Shown here piece after piece: positions 29,190 through 38,315 of a stretch of 64,000 nucleotides of DNA. Within the stretch, counting starts at the first letter, position 1; each line of letters starts with the position of its first letter. Source of the DNA: Histomonas meleagridis (lineage: Eukaryota; Parabasalia; Tritrichomonadida; Dientamoebidae); the NCBI GenBank assembly GCA_020186115.1, contig WSYJ01000184.1, forward strand, positions 62,001 through 126,000. Direction: 5' to 3'. The notes beneath the pieces were generated by a model, which saw nothing but the letters and a program-made list of their open reading frames with translations, ran no database searches and had not been told where the DNA came from. The position numbers and the translations under genes are program-made.

Positions 29190-29890
29190 CTAAAAATGGA
29201 CTCAATTTTTGTGATAATTGTAATTGGTATAAACAAGATTGCCCACCAAGTAGTTTTGAATAAACAATTAATGGTCAAACTAAAATCTCTTGATCATCTT
29301 CAATTTTTCGAAAAATTAATAAATAGGTGCACAATTAAATATTTATCCATAAAAGACAAAATTGGTTTCTTTATCTCAGTAAATTTATTCTTTTATATAA
29401 GAGCACAATATAAATCTTTGTGTTATAATCTAAAATATATTAACATTCCAAGTTCCATTTTTTCAATAGGAGCAAATCCATTTCTTGGTTGCAAAGGTCT
29501 TCAAATTTTCGACGTTTCAAAAGAAATTTATATTTTAGTAATTATAACAACGATGGAGTTTTATATAATAAAGATATTTCACAACTAATGGTTTATCCAA
29601 TAGGAAATTTATCGCAAACATTTCGTATTCCAAGCTTAGTCACTTCTATTCGCGCTCATTCATTTTAATATTGTACTAATATTACAACAATTTATTTTGG
29701 TGATAATGTTAAATCAATTGGGTTTTGTTCGTTTTCATGCTGTTCATCACTTAAATGTATTTATTTTTATGGTGAAACATCACCAACGATATCAAATGAC
29801 GCGTTTTATGATATCACACCGAAAGTAATGACAATGGCATCATACGCAAATGATACGTTCGGAGATTTAAGTGTTATCAACATATTATGA
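29190..29890 (+). pseudogene. Broken BspA-like LRR gene fragment
   Basis: The pieces give BspA-like repeats: LKYINIPSSIFSIGANPFLGCKGLQIFDVSKEI, then, after a frameshift near 29530, SNYNNDGVLYNKDISQLMVYP and FRIPSLVTSIRAHSF. An in-frame TAA at about 29664 is followed by TNITTIYFGDNVKSIGFCSFSCC and CIYFYGETSPTISNDAFYDIT. The 'SNYxxDGxLYNK' block is shared with the intact gene at 50040, whose corresponding stretch reads SNYDDDGILYNK. Repeat order matches the C-terminal half of that protein, but the Ser/Thr hexamers and the membrane segment are missing. Confidence 0.7.
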
Positions 29891-30076
29891 ATATTATTCC
29901 AATTTTTATTCAATATATTATTTAAATGAAAATATAACTGAAGACAACAACAATAATACCTGAAATAAATCATTGGTGTTAGGTTTCCTCCTCCAACAAA
30001 TTTGAAAAAAAAAATATGTTTTATTAATAAAAAAAATGATATAATTTTGTTTATTTAGAATGAGTTTTTTATATTT

Positions 30077-31657
30077 TTAATGTACATTAATTCTCATTGG
30101 GGCCGGAAAATTATTTGAATCATTTTCATTATTTTTTATTGTTCTTTTAGGAGTTTCTGTTTTCATACATTGAACATCAAGTGGGATTTCGATATTTTTT
30201 GTATTGTTTAAAGATTTCTTAAGGTTTTCATTTGTTTTCTTTAATTCCTTAATTCTATTTTGAAGCTTTTCATTTTCTTCTTCTAGTCTTTTATTTTCTT
30301 CTTCTGTTGAATTGATTTTATTATTAAGTAAATCAATTTTTTCTTTGAGTTTTTTGTTTTCATTTTCAATTTCACAATTTTCTTTATTATGTTTTTCCAA
30401 AATTTCATTTAATTCGTCAATAGATAAATCACAATTTTTATTATCATTTATTAGTTCATAATTATTTATGTTTAAATTTTTAATTGTTTCATTAATTGAT
30501 TGAATTTGTTGTTCGAATAATTTTTTGCTCTTGTTCATAAATTCATTCATTTCTTTTTGTATATTATTTTGAACACGATTCTCTATGTCTTCCTTGGTTT
30601 CTTGATGTAACTGATGAGTTATTAATGATGTTTCAGATGCCAATTGAAGTGAATATAATGATTCTTGAATTTGTGAATCATCTAATGAAATGTTTAAAAT
30701 TAAAGAAGATTTTGATGACTTCTTCCCGGGTTCAAAAAGTTGTTTGAGCAAGTGAGTTAATTTTGAATCTTTATATGGAATTGTGGCTTTCCTTTGATCA
30801 AACTCTTGGAAAAATTTCACGCATTTTAAGAACATTTGAAGTGAAGTATTTGGTTTATCGCTATCTCTGATCAATGTGTTTACATTTGATGTCTTTCTTA
30901 CGCTTTTTTCAGTTGCAGGAAGATCAACGAAAACGAAATATGATAACTTGTTCCGAATGGAAAGCTTGAGACGAATAACAGTGCTAGAAGATTTCCTTTG
31001 TTTATCACCTTTGTACTTAGAAGTGAAATTGTTGATATCATTGATTGTATTAAGTGGTAATTCAACCAAGTTTTTGATCTCAATTTCGCCATCCTTGTCA
31101 ATTCCAATCCTTATTGAAGAGGATTTTTGTTTTGTGCATAGAAGATCAAAAATTGTTTCATTATTGATTTCCATTAATGAGATAGAAAGTCGAGGTTTGC
31201 GCTTTTCGTTGGATATTTTATTGAATATGTGATTTAATGTCATTTGAATTATACCAGAATTTTCATCATTGCCAAACAATGTATATGTTTTACCTGAGTT
31301 TTGAGGTCCAAAACAAAAAAAGAATGCATTTTTTTGCTCCAAGAAATCAGAAATCATTGGTAAAACGATCGTTTCAAATAAAGAGCTTTGAGTTTGGTTG
31401 ATTTCAATTTTTTGTGGAAATTTAAAACAAATTTTTCCTTCAGATGATTCTAAAAGTAAATCATTGTCTTTAATTTGATAATTGCTCTCAATAGTTTGTT
31501 GGAGAATAGGTTTTATTCTGAGATAAGTTTTGATTTTATTGTCTGATTTAGATGAAGGTTTTATTATCTTAACATGTCGTGTGGGTTTTGTTTTCTCTAA
31601 GTTTTTAGTATGAGTTGATTGCTTGTTTTGTTTGTCTTTGGTTGCTTTGGATATCAT
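30077..31657 (-). CDS. Divergent kinesin motor protein with C-terminal coiled coil
   Basis: 526 residues. After a basic N-terminal extension the motor domain spans about 40-350: IKTYLRIKPIL (CRVRP-like start), P-loop GPQNSGKTYTLFG, LMEINNETIFDLL (YNE.I.DLL), switch I region KSSSTVIRLKLSI, switch II FVDLPATEK and helix-4 IPYKDSKLTHLLKQLF. Canonical NxxSSRSH is reduced to KSSSTV and DLAGSE to DLPATE, so nucleotide sensing may be weak or lost. The C-terminal half is a strong coiled coil (about 365-495), ending in a basic tail with KTETPKRT. The class cannot be assigned from the sequence alone. Start ATG 31657. It diverges from the Rab-like gene, with AACCGTTTT in the shared interval. Confidence 0.75.
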   Translation of the reverse strand: MISKATKDKQNKQSTHTKNLEKTKPTRHVKIIKPSSKSDNKIKTYLRIKPILQQTIESNYQIKDNDLLLESSEGKICFKFPQKIEINQTQSSLFETIVLPMISDFLEQKNAFFFCFGPQNSGKTYTLFGNDENSGIIQMTLNHIFNKISNEKRKPRLSISLMEINNETIFDLLCTKQKSSSIRIGIDKDGEIEIKNLVELPLNTINDINNFTSKYKGDKQRKSSSTVIRLKLSIRNKLSYFVFVDLPATEKSVRKTSNVNTLIRDSDKPNTSLQMFLKCVKFFQEFDQRKATIPYKDSKLTHLLKQLFEPGKKSSKSSLILNISLDDSQIQESLYSLQLASETSLITHQLHQETKEDIENRVQNNIQKEMNEFMNKSKKLFEQQIQSINETIKNLNINNYELINDNKNCDLSIDELNEILEKHNKENCEIENENKKLKEKIDLLNNKINSTEEENKRLEEENEKLQNRIKELKKTNENLKKSLNNTKNIEIPLDVQCMKTETPKRTIKNNENDSNNFPAPMRINVH

Positions 31658-31687
31658 TTTTAAATTTGTTAAACGTACGGATGCGGC

Positions 31688-31713
31688 AACCGTTTTGCTT
31701 CTGGCTTAACGGC
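31688..31713. promoter_or_regulatory. AACCGTT...TTAACGGC pair between kinesin and Rab genes
   Basis: Two Myb-type words in opposite sense, 31688-31696 (AACCGTTTT) and 31706-31713 (TTAACGGC), lie in the divergent interval of about 150 bp. Confidence 0.4.
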
Positions 31714-31807
31714 TTTACCCATTTTTTCCCGATAAATTTGTCAAAATTCAAAGTGTGTTCAAATAATGTGTACTTTACACGAATTCCGACACATTCAAAA
31801 CAAAATA

Positions 31808-32404
31808 ATGGCTGAAGATCGTGGGATAAAAGTTGTATTGATTGGCGATCCTGCTGTTGGCAAAAGTTGTATTGCAAACCGAGCAGTTACAGGCGTTTTT
31901 AACGAAGAAATGGAGGCAACACTTGGGGCTTCTTATATTTCAAAAGTAGTTACATTCAACGATAAAGAATACAAGCTTCAAATATGGGACACAGCAGGAC
32001 AAGAAAAGTTTCGTGGTTTAACACCTCTTTATTTTCGAGGTGCAAATGTTGCACTAATTGTTTACGCGATTGATAATATCGATAGTTTTCATGCAGTCGA
32101 AAAATGGCTAACGCGTCTAAGAGAATCGGCAGACAAAGACGTTCGAATTTTTTTGGTGGCAAATAAAATCGATAACATAGCGTACAAAGTTGTAGAATCG
32201 GATGAAGGTCAGGAACTAGCAGAAAAGATTGGTGCAACATTTTATGAGGTTAGTGCAAAAACAGGTCAAGGTGTAGATGATCTTTTTGCTGAAATTCCAG
32301 AAGCTTACGAAGGTCAATCAAACAGCGAACAAAATTCACAACAAACAGTCAAAATAGATGGCAAAAAGTCAAAGAAACACAAGTCTAAGCTTGGAAAATG
32401 CTAA
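31808..32404 (+). CDS. Rab-like small GTPase
   Basis: A 198-residue GTPase. G1 GDPAVGKS, G2 region TLGASYISK, G3 WDTAGQEKF followed by the Rab-typical LTPLYFRGA, G4 ANKID and G5 EVSAKTG are all present, so it should bind and hydrolyse GTP. The set resembles the Rab5/21/22 group (FRGLTPLYFRGANVALIVYAI). The hypervariable tail is Gln/Ser- then Lys-rich and ends KSKLGKC, a single cysteine as last residue instead of the usual CC or CXC; it may carry one prenyl group or none. ATG 31808 (MAEDRGIK) is the family-like start; an ATG at 31766 would add 14 residues (MCTLHEFRHIQNKI). Confidence 0.85.
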   Translation: MAEDRGIKVVLIGDPAVGKSCIANRAVTGVFNEEMEATLGASYISKVVTFNDKEYKLQIWDTAGQEKFRGLTPLYFRGANVALIVYAIDNIDSFHAVEKWLTRLRESADKDVRIFLVANKIDNIAYKVVESDEGQELAEKIGATFYEVSAKTGQGVDDLFAEIPEAYEGQSNSEQNSQQTVKIDGKKSKKHKSKLGKC

Positions 32405-32801
32405 CGTGTAAAAACCTTTTTGGCGCTACAATTAATAACCGTTATAATGCAAGCAATTTTTCGTTTTCGAAATTCAAAAATTGAATTATACCAAATTATT
32501 TGTTCAAAAACATTGAATTAATTCCGTTAACCTGGCAGTCAAGGTCAAGTGATTTAACGTCTTTAAACGTTTTCCAGTCATGACCGTTATAATGGATATG
32601 TTTAGGTGGTTCAACCAGATAAAAATTTGCTTTTCTAGCGAAGGGTACCCTTCATAAAGTACTTATTCTTTTCAATTTTGCAAAATGAATTGCCCATGGG
32701 GAGCCTTGGGCAAGTTTGAATGAAGTGTGAACTTTACACCAACGATACACTCTGAAAAAACCACAGTTTGGTGGGTTGCAGTGGGCATGTTTGAATGGTA
32801 T
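32405..32801. other. Start of the mobile-DNA region; no gene
   Basis: It contains two copies of ACCGTTATAAT (32438-32448 and 32583-32593), a repeat of the promoter-type box without a gene directly attached, and otherwise featureless sequence. Confidence 0.4.
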
Positions 32802-33111
32802 TCAAAATGTATTAGTTGGTACATTAACAATGTTATTTCCAATAACAATTTCATAAATTGGAATACGAACAGATAATGTAGAACCTGTCTCTAATGCTAA
32901 TCGTGAAGTAATATGGATAATATATAGTGAGATCTTGCTCAGTATAATTAGGAATTCTTCCATTATTTTGCAAAACTCCATACGCTCTTTCTAAATCATG
33001 ATCAGTTATGGGAGAATTAGAAGAACTGGTTAATTTACGATGTAAAACTCGTTCTTTATTTAGTGAATAATATGATTCATTACGTGTACCAATACGATAA
33101 GGATCAAACAT
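32802..33111 (-). pseudogene. Virus-like small protein gene, frameshifted
   Basis: Starts MFDPYRIGTRNESYYSLN and continues through ITDHDLERAYGVLQNNG and DLTIYYPYYFT; the reading then resumes in another frame with ALETGSTLSVRIPIYEIVIG and a stop after VPTNTF. The last part has the alternating strand pattern of a beta-sandwich. Not recognised; virion-type or Maverick/Polinton-type origin is inference from context. One frameshift near 32885. Confidence 0.4.
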
Positions 33112-33158
33112 AAAAATAAATAGGTGGTGAAATATTTATTCAAATATAATTGCATGAT

Positions 33159-33368
33159 TTAATTGTAATCCTCTTTATGTCCCAAATCACTTTCATCATC
33201 AGATTCTGCAGTAGTGATTAATAATATTATTGAATTACCTGCATTCAAATTACGTGCAGACCTAGTACGAAATACTTGCATTTGATCAAATCCTGGTGTG
33301 ATATATTTTGACATAATAACATTTTGATTAGGTTCATATAATGATGCTGGTGCTACAGGAGTACCTCT
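33159..33368 (-). pseudogene. C-terminal fragment of a second virus-like protein
   Basis: An open stretch of 69 codons after a TAA, without ATG at its 5' end: GTPVAPASLYEPNQNVIMSK, then ITPGFDQMQVF, ARNLNAGNSIILLITT and an acidic end (ESDDESDLGHKEDYN). Its 5' end is cut by the mariner insertion at 33380. It shares the pattern R..L..G(N/S)(S/T)..(L/V).(I/V) with the neighbour at 32802-33111, so the two may be related structural proteins. Confidence 0.4.
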
Positions 33369-33451
33369 TTAAATATATAGACAGTGGGAAAAGTGCGTCC
33401 GTCAGCCTTTTTTTCGATGAATAAATAAGTAAAAGAAAATTTGTTTACTTA

Positions 33452-33516
33452 TTATGCAATGTATTCACCTTGAGTTTCAATTGTAATTATAAGTCTGTTC
33501 ATCCATTCATTATATA
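33452..33516 (-). pseudogene. Last 20 codons of the outer mariner transposase
   Basis: On the minus strand this reads WMNRLIITIETQGEYIA then TAA, the characteristic mariner C-terminus (W..R....I...G.Y). It is cut from the rest of its gene by the nested element. Confidence 0.7.
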
Positions 33517-34804
33517 GGATGTCCGGGAGAAATGTTAGCATATCTATATATAGACAATTAATATAATTAATATTATTATATTATAATAGAGCACTTTGGA
33601 TACAATATAAATATATATATATAATATTTATTTAATATTTCAGACAATTTGGTAAATTTTGGATTTTTCTTCGAAAAAATTTGAAGGATTTATTTTTGTC
33701 ACAATGCAAACACACAGAAAATGATTGACCAAGATAGTGTCGCAAGATATCTCAGCCTAAAAGGATGGACAGCTGTTAAAATTTATATTAAAATTTATGA
33801 AGGAGACTTTAGGTACTTCCTGGAAATCATATCAGAGTATTGCTAGAGCGATTAGATTAGGAACAATTGGAACAAATAGTAATGAGTCTAATGAATCAAT
33901 TAATTTCACTGAACCATCAAACACTGATGAAAATATGTGGATATGTTTGATGAATTCCCTTTCTCTTCAGTTAGGCAAATAGCCCATAAAACATATATCC
34001 CAAGATCAAGTGTTTACGATCACCTAATCAAAATTAAGTTCGTTTGCATACACCTTCATTGGGTACCCCATTCTCTTACACCATAGCAAAAAAAGTGCGG
34101 GTTCGATTATGTATCAAACTATCATAGGTCATTAGAACTGCAAAAAAAGATTCCTAGAGGCATTTTGTTACAGAAGATGAAAAATGGTTTTATTTCAACT
34201 ATGATTATCGAGAAAGATGGGGACAAATAGGGGATAACCCAGAAGAAATTGTATCAAATAAAATTTCTTCTCAAAAATTCATGTTGTCAATATATTTCAA
34301 TGCAAATGGTTTTGTTATCGTTGACTGTCTTCCTAGAGGTCAAAAGTTTAATGCACACTACTACGTGAATAATATTCTATCTAAACTTGTTCAAAGATTC
34401 AATGATGGTTTTGATAAATATTTAATTTTGCACGTTGACAATGCAAAACCGCATACTGCTCGTATCACCACAAATTTTATTGACTCGAACCAGATGATAA
34501 GAGCTCCGAATCCCCCATATCCACATGATGTAGCACCATTAGATTTTTGTCTTTTAAATAATGTCAAAGAAAAGCTCAAGGGTTATTCATTTGAGACCCC
34601 TGAAGAGTTAAGACATCAGGTTCATCGAATTTTAAATGACATTTCAGAAGATGAATTGAACCGTGCTTCTCTGAACTGGGAAGAGAGATTTCAAATAGTT
34701 ATTGAGACCAAAGGTGAATACATTCACTAAATATAAAAATAATATTTTATGTTTTCATTTATTATCTTTATATGTTGAAATGCTAACACTTTTACCGGAC
34801 ACCC
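33517..34804. mobile_element. Tc1/mariner-superfamily element nested in the mariner
   Basis: About 1.29 kb bounded by inverted ends: left GGATGTCCGGGAGAAATGTTAGCAT, in pieces of up to 20 bases GGATGTCCGGGAGAAATGTT; right, in reverse complement, GGGTGTCCGGTAAAAGTGTT. Both are flanked by TATATA. It carries a transposase relic in plus orientation (34158-34730). Confidence 0.85.
34158..34730 (+). pseudogene. Transposase of the nested element, catalytic part
   Basis: The C-terminal catalytic half of a Tc1/mariner transposase is open from the TAG at 34155 to the stop at 34728. All three catalytic carboxylates are visible: TEDEKWFYF, HVDNAKPHTA and PYPHDVAPLDFCLLNNVKEK. The N-terminal DNA-binding half (33721-34157) is broken by stops and frameshifts, with fragments such as MIDQDSVARYLSLKGWTAVK and WKSYQSIARAIRLG still legible. 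The C-terminus ends WEERFQIVIETKGEYIH, like the mariner it interrupts, so both belong to the same superfamily. Not expected to be active. Confidence 0.75.
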
Positions 34805-35434
34805 TATATAGGGCTTCGTAGGTGTCTTTAAAAATACTATACAGTAACGCCTAAACCTTTTGAAAAGTTGATCTTTATTTTCAAACATCTCACCTTTGAG
34901 CATTTTTTTTCGATATCCGAACAGAAAAAAGTCAGACGGTGCGAGATCTGGCGAAAACGGGGGTTGCAGAAGTTTCTGAATGCTCACTTCATTCAATTTT
35001 TCATGAACCATATGAGGTCGGGCGTTATTCATATGAAAAAAATACCCCTCAGTTGAAATTCTTTTTGCCGAATCTCCAAGTACAACTTCAGAAAAAAATT
35101 TCGATCGAATTTTTGACCTATTGGGAGCATTGTTATTGATTTGATACCATTTATCAACCATATAACAAATATCATCACTTTTTTGGAGGCAATAGTTTGT
35201 TTGGGTTTGTTTGGTTTTTGCACTCCAGATTCAATTTACATGAAGTTTCTCCCGTTAACAAAATAAATCCAGGTTTCATTTTGCGTCAATATGTGCCTCA
35301 GTCTGTGATCATATGAACTAACCAAAGAAAATTGACAACAGAACGTAATTCCTCAATTGGAACTGACATAAGAATGATTAAACGTTCTTTTTCAGAGGGT
35401 ATCCTGAAAAAAAGTCGTTTTACTTCATGCATCA
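34805..35434 (-). pseudogene. Outer mariner transposase, main part, catalytically dead
   Basis: Minus-strand pieces show MMHEVKRLFFRIPSEKER near the start, ILTQNETWIYFVNG, KVMIFVIW, EGYFFHMNNARPHMVHEKL and QPPFSPDLAPSDFFLFGYRK. Mariner transposases have DE(S/T)W and HMDNARPH at the first two catalytic positions; here both Asp are Asn (QNETW, HMNNARPH), and only the third (SPDLAPSDF) remains. In-frame stops and a lost N-terminal DNA-binding part confirm decay. Confidence 0.75.
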
Positions 35435-35563
35435 TATTTATTTGAAAAACAGTATTATAATATATTTATTATAAATTATATTATATAACTTGATTTTATA
35501 AAAATCTAATATTAATCGAAATAAAATATGACGAACGGACTTTTTCCACCCCCTATATTTATT

Positions 35564-35725
35564 TGTAAAAGATGGATTATAACTTGGAACAATCCCCCAG
35601 AAAACTGGCAAGAAAACGATTAAGAACTAATGATTAATAACATCGAATCTCTAATCGCAGAAAAAGAATATGCTCCTACAACATGGAATTGTCATATTCA
35701 CGGATATTTCCAGATTGAGTATTAA
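35564..35725 (+). pseudogene. Relic of a CRESS-type (HUH) Rep protein
   Basis: 54 codons in one frame with one internal TAA (35621-35623). Before the stop: RWIITWNNPPENWQEN, matching Rep motif I (FTxNNP). After it: NIESLIAEKEYAPTTWNCHI, ending in HIHGYFQ, matching the HUH motif II (HxH/QGxxQ). Motif III (YxxK) and the superfamily 3 helicase part are not seen. The upstream side is cut by the mariner at 35553. Such Reps initiate rolling-circle replication in circular ssDNA viruses and plasmids; CRESS-type Reps have been reported from parabasalid genomes. It is a short dead remnant, so the call rests on two motifs with correct order and spacing. Confidence 0.55.
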
Positions 35726-36304
35726 TTAGTATAAACAAACTGTAAAGTCATGGTTACCAAGTATATATACTTTTGTCTCGCCCAAATTTGTAATTTTATA
35801 TCAGAAAAATTGATAGCATTAAGATATTATTGAAAATTGGATTGAGTTATAATTTTTGGCGCCAGTATTGGCGGGATCGATGGTAGCGAAAAATTCCCTG
35901 AAACTGCTAATGATTATATCAAATTCATGTGATAACCGTTGTTGATACAAAATCAGTTTATTATCCTCATGTTGACCTATCTTTACGCAACTCCTGGACC
36001 ACCGGGGGATCAGTGTGGCAGGGTTGAGAATGGATCGCCTGCACATTCACGCTACAGCGTCAGGTAGGTCAACAATAACAAATTAATACAGTAAAACAAT
36101 AGTGAACATGTCAGAAGGAGATCTCAGCATTGCATCTCAACAAAACATCAATGAACATCTCAAATGAACAAAAAAAATAATAAATATTGAAAATGTTTTT
36201 TGACTTTTGTTATTGATAAATTTTTCTTTTTCTTCACAATATGTGAATTTTTCTTAATAAAAATTGCTTTTTTTATTTTAATTTAACTTTGACGTATTTT
36301 TTTC
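35726..36304. other. Gap in the mobile region
   Basis: A minus-strand open frame at 35819-36046 (SILNPATLIPRWSRSC, HEFDIIISSFREFFATIDPA) reads more like protein than chance, but has no recognised family. Bases 35990-36070 are markedly GC-richer than their surroundings (GGACCACCGGGGGATC), suggesting foreign or element-derived DNA. Confidence 0.35.
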
Positions 36305-37465
36305 ATGAATCGTTTGAACCGTGTCTATAATGACAATCCAAGATTCCACAAAGATCACAAAGAATACATAAATTACGACATATGGATGCTAATATGTGCA
36401 GAATTTCAGGACGAAAAGGCCATACCATCCATAAGCAATAGAACTGGTATTCCTCCATCAACTCTTCATACATGGAGGATATGCTACCGGGAAGATCAAA
36501 AATGGTCCCCAAGAGATAACAACTGGGGAAGAAGAAATAGAATTTTTAAAGGAGAAAAAGAAAATAACCTTGCATCATATTATTGATCAAGGAAAGTTTT
36601 ACTCCACAAATAAAGACTTCAAAGAAATCGCAATTGAATACTACTTGAGTATTCACCCAGGTGATGACATTAAAATGTTCAATTGTTCGGAGGGGTCAAT
36701 TGCGCATTTCAAAAGAAGACACAAGTTCTCATCCAAAAGGTTCCATTTCAAATGCAGGATGAAACGTTACATCGGAACAAAGGCAACATTGGCTGGAACA
36801 AATGTGCAAGCTTTTGGCAAAAGTACCTCATACGAAAATCATAAATTGTGATGAGACTTCATACTGCCTATACCCAAAAGGTTTGCTTACATGTGATGTT
36901 GTCGGACAAGATAATGTGAAGACATTGATCCGAAGGAACGAGAAGGACAACATGACGGTTATAGCTAGTATAACAGCAGAAGGCAAGAAATTCCCTCTTA
37001 TGTATATAGCGAAGGGCAAAACCGAGAGAGCCGAAAATTCACAAATTGGTGATATTGGTCCGCATTGGAAAACCCACTCGGAAAGTGGATGGATGACAAA
37101 CGAAGCTTTCCGAATATACCTGAGAAAATTGCGAGAGCATTTTGGTGATAACAAGACGATTCACCTGGTTTTGGACTGCTACAAAACCCACAAAAGTAAA
37201 CTGATCAGGAATTTGGCAGAAAATCTCAACATTTCATATCACTTTATTTCTCCAGGAATGATGAATTTCAGCCACTCGATAGGAAGATCTTTGGCATCGT
37301 GAAGGAACATGCAAAAAAATTTCATCGGAAACGCGTAAAAAAGGTAATTGGCAACATCACAAAAAGTGGAGCGTGTGTGAAATGATTCAAGCCTGGGATC
37401 TTATAAAGAAGGAATCTTCGGTTTTGAATTCATGGGACATCTATGATGCATGGCATATTGAATAA
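36305..37465 (+). pseudogene. pogo/Tigger-like (DDE_1) transposase, frameshifted
   Basis: Three overlapping frames read as one transposase of about 385 codons. The first (from ATG 36305) has a psq/pogo-type helix-turn-helix (ISNRTGIPPSTLHTW). The second has a CENP-B/Tc5-type helix-turn-helix (SIAHFKRRHKFSSKRFHFK). The third is the DDE_1 catalytic domain with KIINCDETSY (first D), GKKFPLMYIAKG, SGWMTNEAFRIYL and LVLDCYKTHKS (second D). A last shift near 37262 leads to EFQPLDRKIFGIVKEHAKK, the QPLD block with the third D. Frameshifts at about 36520, 36780 and 37262 make it inactive. Terminal inverted repeats are not obvious. Confidence 0.8.
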
Positions 37466-37790
37466 AAATCATTATAAATTGATCTAATTTTTTCGAAATA
37501 ATCGATAATTGTCAAAAGAATCAAAATTTCCAATAATTTAAAATTTATATAGTATTTGATATTTAAATGACAACGTAGGGATATGCTTTAAATAACATTC
37601 ATTATGTGGCTTAAAATAATTTTAATAAACCGATGCACCGATCAAAGATTTTTTCCGTCCGAAATTTTAAATGATACATATCAAATTACATATGATATAG
37701 TCTTTTAATTAGCCTCGTAGCAGCCGTTTAATAAACAATTAATTATTAAATAACATACTATTAATATGTAACTTGTAACGTAACGTAATG
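37466..37790. other. Gap in the mobile region
   Basis: AT-rich. A GCCGTTTAAT word at 37729, and a GTAACTTGTAACGTAACG string at 37768-37785 whose parts recur in opposite sense near 37841. No gene. Confidence 0.35.
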
Positions 37791-38315
37791 TTAAATATAA
37801 CTATTATAAAGAAAAAAGTATAATGAAGTTGTAACCAAACAAGTTACGTCACGAAGTCTGGTGGTAAAAAAAAGCGCACTTTTTGATTGGTTTATGCAAC
37901 AACAATAGTGAAAGTAGGGTTCGTTTTTGGGGGTGATGAGTTTTGATCGGCGTGCATTTAAAACGAAGTTGAGGTGCCCTTTCTTTTTTTCTGGACGATT
38001 AAATTGGAACAAGGTAAATTGTTTATATATGGATTTGCATTTCCATATTGTAAGAGACTTTGGTGCAAATGGATCTCTCTTGGCTACATTTGCCATTGCT
38101 TGGTAACCAACATTAGCTTCCTGCTTATATGCCATTATATAGGCGAGTTCTTCTTGAGTTACAGGAGGAGATGGACGACCACAATTTCGAATTTGGATTT
38201 CGAACATTTCACAAATCTCATGTACCCTATCTCTTCCGATGTGGTATTTCTTCATCACTGCCTTTACGCCTTTGGCACAGATATCGTACTTGAACTTATC
38301 AATGCTGAAGCTCAT
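37791..38315 (-). pseudogene. Possible helix-turn-helix N-terminus of a transposase/integrase
   Basis: From ATG 38315: SFSIDKFKYDICAKGVKAVM, KKYHIGRDRVHEICEMFEIQ, IRNCGRPSPPVTQEELAYIM and KSLTIWKCKSIYKQFTLF. Two helix-turn-helix-like stretches and the GRP-P linker recall N-termini of rve-type or IS-like transposases. After KKKGHLNFVLNA the reading becomes implausible (Cys/Phe/Leu-rich) to the stop at 37791, so it is a fragment. Catalytic residues are absent. Confidence 0.4.

Larger units (their letters stand above)
33380..35553. mobile_element. Dead mariner-family element with another transposon inside it
   Basis: Terminal inverted repeats: the left end reads GACAGTGGGAAAAGTGCGTC (33380 on), and the right end, in reverse complement from 35553, GGGGGTGGAAAAAGTCCGTT; about 19 of 25 positions agree including a shared CGTCA. 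Both ends abut TATA, consistent with TA target-site insertion. Without the inner element (33517-34804) it is only about 0.9 kb, so it also lost internal sequence. It sits between the virus-like fragments (32802-33368) and the Rep-like relic (35564-35725). Confidence 0.8.

Noticed and set aside
32672..32854. 60-codon minus-strand frame containing HTNLPKAPHG-like text
   Set aside because: It overlaps the frameshifted virus-like gene and has no start context; the continuing reading in another frame is more protein-like.
36070..37600. Terminal inverted repeats of the pogo/Tigger relic
   Set aside because: CTACAGCGTCAGG-like and ACAACGTAGGG-like strings near the two sides do not pair convincingly.
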